The notes below the pieces were generated by a model. The model was not told where the DNA came from, searched no databases, and saw only the letters and a list, made by a program, of their open reading frames with translations. This document shows, in pieces, positions 1-6,601 of a DNA stretch of 6,657 nt (the first letter of the stretch is position 1; every line of letters begins with the position of its first letter). This DNA is from Polaribacter sp. (GTDB lineage: Bacteria > Bacteroidota > Bacteroidia > Flavobacteriales > Flavobacteriaceae): assembly GCA_029245665.1 (NCBI GenBank), contig JAQWOW010000245.1:1-6657 (forward strand), written 5' to 3'. The translations under genes and the position numbers were made by a program.

Positions 1-1196
1 GGTATTTCAACGGAAACAGGAAGTGTTTCTTCAACAACATCTAGGAATTTAACCGGATGAGCTGTTTCTAGAAAAACCCCAAATTCGTTTTCATTTAACC
101 CGTATTTTTTCAATCCTAAATATCCAACAGCTCCATGAGGATCTGCAACATAACCAGAAGTAGTATAAATTTCTTTCATTGTGTTTCTAGTTGCATCATC
201 TGTAAAACTATAGGAAGAAAATGCACTTCTAAGTGCTTCAATATCGTTGTTAAATAATTCTAGTATTCTAATAAAATTACTTGGGTTACCAACATCCATA
301 GCGTTAGAAATAGTTGCTTTAGATGGTTTAGGGTTGTAAATACCGTCTACAAGATAGTTAGGAACGGTATCATTTATGTTGGTAGAAGCTACAAAATGTT
401 TGATTGGCAAACCTAATTTTTGTGCCATAATTCCTGCGCATATATTTCCAAAATTACCACTAGGTACTGAAAAAACAAGTTCTTTTTGAGTTTTATGAAG
501 TGCTTTATATGCAAAGAAAAAGTAAAACATTTGTGGCAACCAACGCGCAACATTTATAGAGTTTGCTGAAGTTAGTGTTTTGGTAATTTCTTCGTCTAAA
601 AAAGCCGTTTTTACCATTTCTTGACAATCATCAAAAACACCATCTACTTCCAAAGCTTTAATGTTCTGTCCTAAAGTAGTTAATTGTTTTTCTTGAATAT
701 CGCTTACCTTTCCTGAGGGATACAAAATTACAACATTAACACCTTTTGCACCTAAAAAACCGTTTGCAACAGCACCTCCAGTATCTCCGGAAGTCGCAAC
801 CAATACAGTAACTTCATCCTCATTGTCTTTGTTAAAATATTCCAAACATTGCGCCATAAATTTTGCTCCGACATCTTTAAAGGCCATAGTTGGTCCGTGA
901 AATAATTCTAATGAAGCTGTATTTTCATCAATCTTCACCAAAGGAAAATCAAATGAAACTGTTTTTGCAATAATCTCTTTTAATTTCTCAGCAGGAATTT
1001 CATCACCTACAAATTGTTTGATTACTTCAAAAGCGATTTCATGATTTGTGTAATCAGAAATATGATCAATAAAATGTTTGGAGAGCGGAGTGATATTTTC
1101 TGGAAAATACAACCCTCTGTCTGGTGCAATTCCATTGACAACTGCGTTTTTGAAAGTTGTTGTTGGAGATTTATGGTGTAAACTGAAATAGTTCAT
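1..1196 (-). CDS. thrC: Threonine synthase, C-terminus cut off by window edge
   Basis: This cytoplasmic PLP enzyme converts O-phospho-L-homoserine and water to L-threonine and phosphate, the last step of threonine synthesis. I translated 398 codons without a stop from the ATG at 1194-1196 down to base 1. The protein opens MNYFSLHHKSPTTTFKNAV and carries FHGPTMAFKDVGAKF, where Lys107 is the expected PLP Schiff-base lysine. TSGDTGGA at 135-142 and VPSGNFGN at 244-251 are the phosphate/PLP-binding loops of the family. The family is usually around 430 residues, so perhaps 30 are missing past the left edge. The start is 9 bases after the thrB stop, with no Shine-Dalgarno sequence, which is normal in Bacteroidota. 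It is the last visible gene of thrABC and so shares the thrA leader control. No frameshift or missing key residue is seen. Confidence 0.96.
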   Translation of the reverse strand, partial: MNYFSLHHKSPTTTFKNAVVNGIAPDRGLYFPENITPLSKHFIDHISDYTNHEIAFEVIKQFVGDEIPAEKLKEIIAKTVSFDFPLVKIDENTASLELFHGPTMAFKDVGAKFMAQCLEYFNKDNEDEVTVLVATSGDTGGAVANGFLGAKGVNVVILYPSGKVSDIQEKQLTTLGQNIKALEVDGVFDDCQEMVKTAFLDEEITKTLTSANSINVARWLPQMFYFFFAYKALHKTQKELVFSVPSGNFGNICAGIMAQKLGLPIKHFVASTNINDTVPNYLVDGIYNPKPSKATISNAMDVGNPSNFIRILELFNNDIEALRSAFSSYSFTDDATRNTMKEIYTTSGYVADPHGAVGYLGLKKYGLNENEFGVFLETAHPVKFLDVVEETLPVSVEI

Positions 1197-1205
1197 GGGT
1201 ATTTT

Positions 1206-2144
1206 TTATTTAGTTGGCTGAGTAGACAGTATTTTTATTCCTTCTTGATTTATTTCTGAAATAAACAGTTCAAAATTAATGCCTGTATTTGAATAGCTTT
1301 TTTTAATGCTTTTGTATACGTTTTTAGCAATTTCATCGCCTTTACAAAGTGCAAAAATTGTAGGGCCAGAACCACTAATCCCAGCACCTAAAGCACCCGC
1401 TGCCATAGCACTTTCTTTTACCTTGTCAAAAAATGGAATTAAATTTTTTCTAGCGGGTTCTACAATAATATCTACCAGAGAATTACTAATCAAATTATAA
1501 TCAGATGAATGTAAACCGCTAATCAATCCCCCTACATTTGCCCATTGTGTAACAGCATCTTTTAATGCAATTTCTTTTGGTAATACTTCTCTAGCATCTT
1601 TAGTCTTCACCTCTATTTGCGGATGAATTGCAACAACTCTGAGTGCTGAAGGAACAGGTAATTTTATAATTTCTAAAGGCTTGTAACTTCTTACCAAAAC
1701 AAACCCTCCAAAAATTGCAGCAGAAACATTGTCTGCAATTGGTGTTCCACAAGCAACTTCTTCACCAAACATAGCAAATTTTGTAAGTTCTAATTCAGTA
1801 AAGGGGTTTCCTAGTAATTGATTTGTGCCAAAAGCTGCACCAGCTGCACTTGCAGCAGAACTTCCTAGTCCACTTCCTGGAGAGAAACCTTTATGGATTG
1901 TTAACGAAATTCCAAAATTGGCATTTGCGTCATTTAATATTTTTTTGACCACTGCACTTGCTGCATTTTTATCAATGTCAAAGGTTAAATCTGCACCCGT
2001 AATAACAGTAATTTTAACGCCTTTTTCTTTCGTTTTAGTAAACGTCATTTCATCTCCAACCGAATCAACAGCAAAACCTAAGGAGTCAAATCCGCAAGAA
2101 ACATTGGCCACTGTGGCGGGAGCAAATATTTTTAAATAATCCAT
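1206..2144 (-). CDS. thrB: Homoserine kinase (GHMP kinase family)
   Basis: This enzyme phosphorylates L-homoserine with ATP to O-phosphohomoserine, the substrate of ThrC. The 312-residue protein shows all three GHMP-kinase motifs. Motif 1 is FAPATVANVSCGFDSLG at 7-23. Motif 2, the phosphate-binding loop, is PGSGLGSSAASAAGAA at 89-104. Motif 3 is GALGAGISGSGPTIFAL at 250-266. The segment around KTKDAREVLP is also typical of homoserine kinases. The start is a choice: the frame can be opened six codons earlier at 2162, but that codon is TTG and lies inside thrA. The ATG at 2142-2144 follows the thrA stop by 4 bases and puts the conserved APATVAN motif at the usual distance from the N-terminus, so I prefer it. 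Length is normal for the family. It is translated from the same message as thrA and thrC. Confidence 0.96.
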   Translation of the reverse strand: MDYLKIFAPATVANVSCGFDSLGFAVDSVGDEMTFTKTKEKGVKITVITGADLTFDIDKNAASAVVKKILNDANANFGISLTIHKGFSPGSGLGSSAASAAGAAFGTNQLLGNPFTELELTKFAMFGEEVACGTPIADNVSAAIFGGFVLVRSYKPLEIIKLPVPSALRVVAIHPQIEVKTKDAREVLPKEIALKDAVTQWANVGGLISGLHSSDYNLISNSLVDIIVEPARKNLIPFFDKVKESAMAAGALGAGISGSGPTIFALCKGDEIAKNVYKSIKKSYSNTGINFELFISEINQEGIKILSTQPTK

Positions 2145-2148
2145 ATTT

Positions 2149-4587
2149 TTATTGATTTGCAATTCTAATTACATCTGCAAATATACCAGAAGCAGTAACT
2201 TCTGCACCAGCACCTGCCCCTTTAATTAATAGGGGGTTTTCAGGATATCTGTCAGTAAAAAATAAGACAATATTGTCACTTCCTTCTAAATTGTAAAAGG
2301 GATGGTCCGAAGCAATGTGCTGTAAGCCAACATTGGCTTTGCCGTTGACAAATTCTGCCACATATTTTAGACGACAGTCTTTATCATTTGCTTCTTTATA
2401 GATGTTTTGAAAATGATTTTCGTTTTTAATTAATGACGTATAAAAATCTTCATTATTTGCGGTTTGCAAACTTTCCTCTGGCAAAAAGGCATTGTTAGAA
2501 ATGTCATCCAAGTCTAACTGATACCCACTTTCTCTCGCTAGAATTAAAATTTTTCTGGCAACATCAACTCCGCTTAAATCAATTTTTGGATCTGGCTCTG
2601 TATACCCTTCTTTTTGAGCTTGTGCAACTACATCATGAAAAGTTGAGTGTTCGTTAAAATTATTAAAAACAAAGTTTAAGCTACCAGACAAAACTGCCTG
2701 AATTTTATGAATTTGATCACCAGAATTAATTAAATTCTTAAGCGTGTCTATAATGGGTAATCCTGCACCAACATTAGTTTCAAATAAAAATGAAGCATTG
2801 TATTTTCTTGAAACCTCTTTTAAAACTTTATAATTATCAAAGGAAGAGGCGCACGCAATTTTATTGCAAGTTACTACAGAAATACTTTGACGCAGATATT
2901 TTTCATATACTTCAGAAACTTGCTGATTTGCGGTATTGTCTATAAAAACACTGTTTCTATGATTTAATTCTTTTACTTTTTCATGAAAACGATCTAGACT
3001 TGTAAGTTCTCCATTTTTTAAGTTTTCTTTCCAGTTTTCTAGGTTGATGCCATTGTCGTCAAAAAACATTTTTCTAGAATTTGAGATTCCAATAACTCTA
3101 ATATTTAACTTTAAGTTTTCTTTTAAGAATTCTCGTTGTTTGTGCAATTGTGCTAAAAAGCGCTCACCAACATTTCCTACGCCAGTTACAAACAAGTTTA
3201 ATTGCTTTATTCTCTCTCCAAAAAATTGCTCATGTAAAGTATTTAAGGCTTTTTTTGCATCCTTTTTATTGATGACAGCAGAGATGTTTTTTTCTGAAGA
3301 ACCTTGAGCTATAGCTCTAACATTTACGTTGTTTTTTCCCAAAGAACTAAACATTTGTCCGCTCAATCCTTGGTAGTTTTTCATGCTTTCTCCAACAACA
3401 GCAATAATTGCCAATTCATTTTCTACACTAATTGGTTTTATTTTCTTTTTTACGATTTCTATGCAAAAAGTATCCTCTAATAATTCTTTTGCTTTGTGTG
3501 CATCATTTTGGTAAATACCAACACAAATAGAGTGTTCAGAAGAGGCTTGAGTGATAAAAATAATGTTGATTTTTTCTTGAGAAAGAGTCTCAAACAACCG
3601 TTTTGAAACTCCAGGAATTCCAATCATCCCACCACCTTCTAAAGTGATTAAGCTTATGTCTTCTATGTGTGAAATTCCTTTAACTTCATTGTTGTTTTTA
3701 GGGTTGTTAGAAATTAATGTTCCAGGATTTTCTGGATCAAAAGTATTTTTAATTCTAATAGGTATTTCTTTTCTCAAAGAGGGTTGAATAGTAGGTGGAT
3801 ACAAAACTTTTGCTCCAAAATGAGACAATTCCATTGCTTCTTCATAAGAAATTTCTGAGATTGGAAATGCTTGTTTTACGACCCTTGGGTTTGCAGAAAA
3901 CATTCCAGGAACGTCTGTCCAGATTTGCAATTCTGAAGCATCTAAAGCTGCTGCATAAATTGAAGCAGAATAATCAGAACCACCTCTACCTAATGTGGTT
4001 GTTTCATTGATTGTATTAGAAGAAATAAAACCACCTAAAAAAGTAACTTGATGTTTATTTTTGGTGAAAAAAGAAGTAATATTATTCGTTGTAATTTCAA
4101 AGTTAACTTGAGCATTTAAGAAATCATTATTGGTAGAAATTAGGGCTCTACTTTCTTCATGAATAGCATCAAACCTCTCTTTTGCAGCATTTGCAATAAT
4201 GAATGAAGAAAACCTTTCGCCAAAACTAGATATTTTCGCAAGGGTTTTATCAGATAATTCTTGTAATAAATAAATCCCTTCGTAAATAGAAAGTAATCTA
4301 TCAAACAAGCTGGTAACCTCTTGATTTACTTCTTTTTTATTTGTAGTGATTAAGTCATTGATAATTTGATAATGTACTTCTTTGATAGTTTCTAAAACCT
4401 CCTTTGCGGAACTTATATTTTTTAACGCTTTATTAGCACCCAAAATTAGTTTATCAGTCGTTTTTCCAAAGGCAGATACTACTACTGCAATTTTTTGATT
4501 TTTAGACTCCTTCTTAACAATTGCTAAGACTTTTTGTATGTTTTCTGAATTTGCGACAGACGAACCGCCAAATTTTAATACTTTCAT
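2149..4587 (-). CDS. thrA: Bifunctional aspartokinase / homoserine dehydrogenase
   Basis: This fused enzyme phosphorylates aspartate and, with its C-terminal half, reduces aspartate semialdehyde to homoserine. At 812 residues it is close to E. coli ThrA (820). The aspartokinase part has VLKFGGSSVA at 3-12, SFGERFSS at 121-128, TLGRGGSDYSAS at 198-209 and WTDVPGM at 223-229. Two ACT regulatory domains follow, about 311-380 and 390-455. The dehydrogenase begins near 462 with the nucleotide-binding loop GVGNVG at 469-474, then VVTCNKIA (Lys576) and GYTEPDPKIDLSGVDVARK, in which Glu664, Asp675 and Lys679 align with the residues of yeast homoserine dehydrogenase implicated in substrate binding and catalysis. 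Feedback inhibition by threonine is expected from the ACT domains but cannot be read from sequence. The ATG at 4585-4587 gives the standard aspartokinase N-terminus. It heads the operon and lies behind a threonine-rich leader. Confidence 0.97.
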   Translation of the reverse strand: MKVLKFGGSSVANSENIQKVLAIVKKESKNQKIAVVVSAFGKTTDKLILGANKALKNISSAKEVLETIKEVHYQIINDLITTNKKEVNQEVTSLFDRLLSIYEGIYLLQELSDKTLAKISSFGERFSSFIIANAAKERFDAIHEESRALISTNNDFLNAQVNFEITTNNITSFFTKNKHQVTFLGGFISSNTINETTTLGRGGSDYSASIYAAALDASELQIWTDVPGMFSANPRVVKQAFPISEISYEEAMELSHFGAKVLYPPTIQPSLRKEIPIRIKNTFDPENPGTLISNNPKNNNEVKGISHIEDISLITLEGGGMIGIPGVSKRLFETLSQEKINIIFITQASSEHSICVGIYQNDAHKAKELLEDTFCIEIVKKKIKPISVENELAIIAVVGESMKNYQGLSGQMFSSLGKNNVNVRAIAQGSSEKNISAVINKKDAKKALNTLHEQFFGERIKQLNLFVTGVGNVGERFLAQLHKQREFLKENLKLNIRVIGISNSRKMFFDDNGINLENWKENLKNGELTSLDRFHEKVKELNHRNSVFIDNTANQQVSEVYEKYLRQSISVVTCNKIACASSFDNYKVLKEVSRKYNASFLFETNVGAGLPIIDTLKNLINSGDQIHKIQAVLSGSLNFVFNNFNEHSTFHDVVAQAQKEGYTEPDPKIDLSGVDVARKILILARESGYQLDLDDISNNAFLPEESLQTANNEDFYTSLIKNENHFQNIYKEANDKDCRLKYVAEFVNGKANVGLQHIASDHPFYNLEGSDNIVLFFTDRYPENPLLIKGAGAGAEVTASGIFADVIRIANQ

Positions 4588-4631
4588 TGGTAATGAATAG
4601 TTTGTGTAATTTTTTATTTAAATTGAGTTTA

Positions 4632-4649
4632 TTTTGAGGTTACTCAAAA
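4632..4649 (-). terminator. Perfect stem-loop before thrA, candidate attenuator hairpin
   Basis: On the thr transcript, TTTTGAG (4649-4643), loop TAAC and CTCAAAA (4638-4632) form a perfect 7-bp stem, which a G-U and two A-U pairs can extend to about 10 bp. It lies 40 bases after the leader stop codon and 44 before thrA. Its AACCTC (4641-4636) can instead pair with GGGGTT at 4690-4685, and its TTGAGT (4647-4642) with ACTCAA at 4628-4623, so three exclusive folds are possible. It is not followed by a U-tract, so classic intrinsic termination is not shown; it could act through pausing, Rho or translation of thrA. Confidence 0.4.
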
Positions 4650-4689
4650 CAATAATATGACCTATGATGATATGAATATAGTAGAACCC

Positions 4690-4734
4690 CTAAAGGGTGA
4701 ATGTTGATGTTGTTGTGTATGTATTTGTGCGCAT
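4690..4734 (-). CDS. thrL: Threonine-rich leader peptide of the thr operon
   Basis: The ATG at 4732-4734 opens a 14-codon frame, MRTNTYTTTSTFTL, ending in TAG at 4690-4692. Seven residues (3, 5, 7, 8, 9, 11, 13) are threonine, six encoded by ACA and one by ACC, including three in a row. It lies 102 bases before the first gene for threonine synthesis. In E. coli, ThrL works the same way: ribosomes stall at threonine codons when charged tRNA-Thr is scarce and so change the folding of the downstream RNA. The E. coli peptide also has many isoleucines; this one has none, which would suggest response to threonine alone. The peptide itself probably has no function after synthesis. The symbol is given by analogy, not sequence similarity. 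The frame stays open upstream to a GTG at 4794, but the predicted transcription start lies there, so the ATG is preferred. Confidence 0.78.
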   Translation of the reverse strand: MRTNTYTTTSTFTL

Positions 4735-4742
4735 AGAAATAC

Positions 4743-4760
4743 AAACTACTTGAGTAGTTT
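4743..4760 (-). repeat. Inverted repeat just upstream of the leader peptide start
   Basis: AAACTACT-TG-AGTAGTTT (plus strand) is a perfect 8-bp inverted repeat with a 2-base centre; as RNA it gives a 7-bp stem with a 4-base loop. It ends 8 bases before the leader ATG. The RNA can add an outer stem, AAATAC (4777-4772) with GTATTT (4742-4737), leaving an 11-base bulge on one side. It could be a 5' hairpin affecting leader translation or a DNA operator for a dimeric regulator. The sequence does not decide between these. Confidence 0.5.
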
Positions 4761-4798
4761 TTGAAGAATTAGTATTTGTATTGAATAAATTCACAGGA

Positions 4799-4806
4799 CA
4801 AAAATA
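4799..4806 (-). promoter_or_regulatory. Probable -7 element of the thr operon promoter
   Basis: TATTTTTG on the minus strand fits the Bacteroidota -7 consensus TAnnTTTG exactly. It would start transcription about 4 to 8 bases on, near 4793, leaving roughly 60 bases before the leader ATG. The -33 position (about 4826-4830) reads AGTTA, a poor match to TTTG. The element is the only exact match I found between the 519-residue gene and thrA on this strand. Confidence 0.45.
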
Positions 4807-4818
4807 ATAGTATTATTT
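4802..4818. repeat. AT-only palindrome overlapping the thr promoter
   Basis: AAATAATA-C-TATTATTT on the minus strand is a perfect 17-base palindrome with a single central base. It overlaps five bases of the proposed -7 element. It could be an operator, or a weak AT-only end signal for the upstream 519-residue gene because it runs into five Ts. In DNA this AT-rich, such a repeat can also arise by chance. Confidence 0.35.
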
Positions 4819-4910
4819 AGTTTTTTAACTTTCAGGGGGTATTATTTATTTATTTTAACTCATTAATGTGGTATTGTTAAAAATTCCCTATTTCAACTGT
4901 TATTTTACTA
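4807..4910. other. AT-rich spacer after the 519-residue gene
   Basis: This stretch between the TGA of the 519-residue gene and the thr promoter holds no credible gene. AGTTAAAA occurs twice on the minus strand (4860-4853 and 4830-4823), the second time as the weak palindrome AGTT-AAAA-AACT. ACCCCC at 4840-4835 is the only GC-rich spot. I see no convincing intrinsic terminator for the upstream gene, so some read-through into thrA is possible. Confidence 0.5.
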
Positions 4911-6470
4911 TCATTTAGTAAGTTGATTTGTTTTTTCTTTAATAATTAAGGCAATCGGTTTGTTTTGTATCTTACTTTCTAGCCAAGATAAAATATCTAA
5001 ATATAAAAAGGCTCTTTTTTCATAAGGATGACTTTCAAATGTTTTTAATTTAGTATGAATTTTTTTGAATTCATTTTTAATTTCATGTGGAAAAACATCA
5101 CTTAAATCTCTTATTGATGTAAGAAAAACTTTTTGGACTTCTTGTAAATTTTCCATTTTTAACAAGAACTTGTAGGTGTCTACAAACTGTCTTTCTAAGT
5201 CATAATCTAAGCCACATTCGTAATGTGCAATCAAGTTTAAAACTCGAGCAAAACACTGTAAATCTTCTGCAGCACTTATGTTTTTTGAGCGTATTATTTT
5301 TTGCAAATAAGCAATGCATAACTTGTTTTTACCCATTCCAAAATACAGACAGGCAATCTTATAGTACAATAAAACAATATAATGACCATCGAGTCTATTT
5401 TTGTATTGATCTATCTTGTTATTGATACTTTCTACTAAGTATTCACCCTCTTCAAAAGTTCCTTCCAAAAAGTGAAGGTGCAACTTATTGGAATACAAAT
5501 ACAGGAAAATTAATAATTCTGTATTGGTATTCATTGGGATTTCTTGTTTATTTATTTCAGCCTCAAAAAATGTAAGTTCATTTTTAAAAGTAGAAACTTT
5601 TTTTACTAAAAACGAGGCTTCTAGCAAGTAGTTTTTAGATTTGAGGTAAAAAACAGGATGCAAGTGAATTAATTTTGAACTGTTAAATAAATCCACACAT
5701 TTTCTAGCATATTTGTAACTTAACAAAAAGTCTTGAATCAAAAAGCTATGCCATAAATGAGCTTTAAACAACCATAATTTTTCTCTAAAACCAAGTGTTT
5801 TGTACTCATATTTTGGCATCCGATCGTTAAAGTATTTGTCAACAAACTCAAGTTCTTTTATGTTTTTTACGTACCCATTTTGAATTAAATGACTATACAA
5901 TTGAAGCGATAAATTAGAGAGCTTACTTGCAATTACATTTTGTTGGCTTAGTTCTTTTGCTTGGACAGACAATTGGTTTGCTCTGTTGCTTAAACTTCTT
6001 GTAATATATTGTGTTTCAATTACTTTTTCGAGCTCTACAATTTCATAAGCAATGTTTTTTTCTTCATTATCTAAAGCCATGTTTTTAGCTTTCTCTAATA
6101 ATTTTAAACTTTGTTTATAGAGCCCTTTTTGGTATAAGACAGTCGCAAAATCTAACTGTTCTCTAATTTGAATTCTAACATTTTTATGAGCAGGATTTAA
6201 TCGTAAACTAATTAAAATTTGCTTGTATAAGTGTGCTTTTAAGTTCGAAAGTTGTTGTTTAGAGACAATTCCGCTTCCAATAATTACTTTTTCATCATAG
6301 AGTTTAAGTTTCTCTAAGAATTTAAATAAAGAGAAAAATTTAGCATCAATATTTCCTCCTAATCGACCTACATATAAATTGAACTGCCTCTTTTCTGACT
6401 TCGTCAAAGACTTAATTAATACAAAAAGAGCATCATTTTGTTGATTGGTTGATGTAACACTTTTACCCAT
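4911..6470 (-). CDS. Conserved-looking helical TPR-like protein, function unknown
   Basis: I do not recognise a function for this 519-residue protein. It is almost entirely predicted helix, with no signal peptide or membrane segment, so it is probably cytoplasmic. TPR-like helical pairs are visible at about 105-137 (VLYQKGLYKQSLKLLEKAKNM) and 364-395 (IACLYFGMGKNKLCIAYLQK), and the middle has similar degenerate helices. The N-terminal 15-95 looks like a separate basic domain, with SLTKSEKRQFNLYVGR at 21-36 and LSNLKAHLYKQILISLRLNP at 74-93. These two blocks resemble a hypothetical family I associate with Bacteroidota, a recollection I could not check. TPR solenoids usually bind peptides or proteins; no catalytic motif is seen. 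The ATG at 6468-6470 is the first in frame. It is divergent from leuA (131 bases between starts) and on the same strand as thrA, but separated from it by 323 bases and a likely promoter. Confidence 0.85.
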   Translation of the reverse strand: MGKSVTSTNQQNDALFVLIKSLTKSEKRQFNLYVGRLGGNIDAKFFSLFKFLEKLKLYDEKVIIGSGIVSKQQLSNLKAHLYKQILISLRLNPAHKNVRIQIREQLDFATVLYQKGLYKQSLKLLEKAKNMALDNEEKNIAYEIVELEKVIETQYITRSLSNRANQLSVQAKELSQQNVIASKLSNLSLQLYSHLIQNGYVKNIKELEFVDKYFNDRMPKYEYKTLGFREKLWLFKAHLWHSFLIQDFLLSYKYARKCVDLFNSSKLIHLHPVFYLKSKNYLLEASFLVKKVSTFKNELTFFEAEINKQEIPMNTNTELLIFLYLYSNKLHLHFLEGTFEEGEYLVESINNKIDQYKNRLDGHYIVLLYYKIACLYFGMGKNKLCIAYLQKIIRSKNISAAEDLQCFARVLNLIAHYECGLDYDLERQFVDTYKFLLKMENLQEVQKVFLTSIRDLSDVFPHEIKNEFKKIHTKLKTFESHPYEKRAFLYLDILSWLESKIQNKPIALIIKEKTNQLTK

Positions 6471-6601
6471 AAAGTACTGGCATTTATATGTTTACGTTTT
6501 TATAAATCATGTTAGAAATCGTACAGTTTCGTAAAAATAACTATTTATTTTAATCTCAATAAATATATTTGAGTAAAATTAAGATAATCTTTACTTAAAT
6601 T
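6471..6601. promoter_or_regulatory. Divergent promoter region between leuA and the 519-residue gene
   Basis: These 131 AT-rich bases must carry the starts of both divergent genes. Only the leuA side has a clear -7 match. On the minus strand I find no exact TAnnTTTG. TTTACG (6490-6495) and CGTAAA (6530-6535) form a spaced 6-bp inverted repeat of uncertain meaning. No Shine-Dalgarno sequence precedes either start codon. Confidence 0.45.
6564..6571 (+). promoter_or_regulatory. leuA: Probable -7 element of the leuA promoter
   Basis: TATATTTG matches TAnnTTTG exactly and lies 30 bases before the leuA ATG, giving a leader of about 20 to 25 bases with no room for an attenuator. The -33 region is a poor match (TTTA at 6544-6547 is the closest, with a short 16-base spacer). 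CTCAA (6555-6559) and TTGAG (6569-6573) form a 5-bp inverted repeat across the element. Confidence 0.45.

Larger units (their letters stand above)
4588..4793 (-). promoter_or_regulatory. thr operon leader region, candidate threonine attenuator
   Basis: This is the untranslated leader inferred to lie between the likely transcription start (about 4793, set by the -7 element at 4799-4806) and the thrA ATG. In transcript order it holds an inverted repeat (4743-4760), a short threonine-rich reading frame (4690-4734), a weak ACCC/GGGT stem around that frame's stop codon, and a 7-bp stem-loop (4632-4649). The last 40 or so bases before thrA are A-rich and unstructured. The order of leader peptide, competing stems and biosynthetic gene matches ribosome-mediated attenuation as known from the E. 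coli thr operon. What is seen is the codon bias and the stems; the mechanism is inferred. The clear gap in the model is that no run of Us follows the distal stem. Confidence 0.65.

Noticed and set aside
1306..4010. Plus-strand open frames of 64 to 104 codons inside thrB and thrA.
   Set aside because: They lie fully antisense to well-supported conserved genes and have no family motifs or upstream signals.
4657..4707. Plus-strand frame of 16 codons (MTYDDMNIVEPLKGEC) in the leader.
   Set aside because: Short, antisense to the thr leader, no promoter or conserved feature, and no composition bias.
4698..4755. Val-rich plus-strand frame opposite the leader (repeated GTT and GTG codons), looking like a valine leader.
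   Set aside because: It is only the complement of the ACA-rich leader codons, and no gene lies downstream on the plus strand until leuA, about 1.8 kb away.
4692..4794. Longer leader peptide from a GTG at 4794 in the same frame (34 residues, 11 Thr).
   Set aside because: The GTG coincides with the predicted transcription start and the extension contains the inverted repeat; the internal ATG begins the dense Thr segment. Kept only as an alternative.
5225..5425. Plus-strand 66-codon frame inside the 519-residue gene.
   Set aside because: Antisense shadow; low-complexity, cysteine- and phenylalanine-scattered product with no recognisable feature.
4642..6577. TTTGAGTAA shared by the leuA promoter (plus, 6568-6576 or so) and the thr leader (minus, near 4649-4640) as a common regulatory motif.
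   Set aside because: Nine bases, AT-rich, in different positions relative to each promoter; within chance for DNA of this composition.
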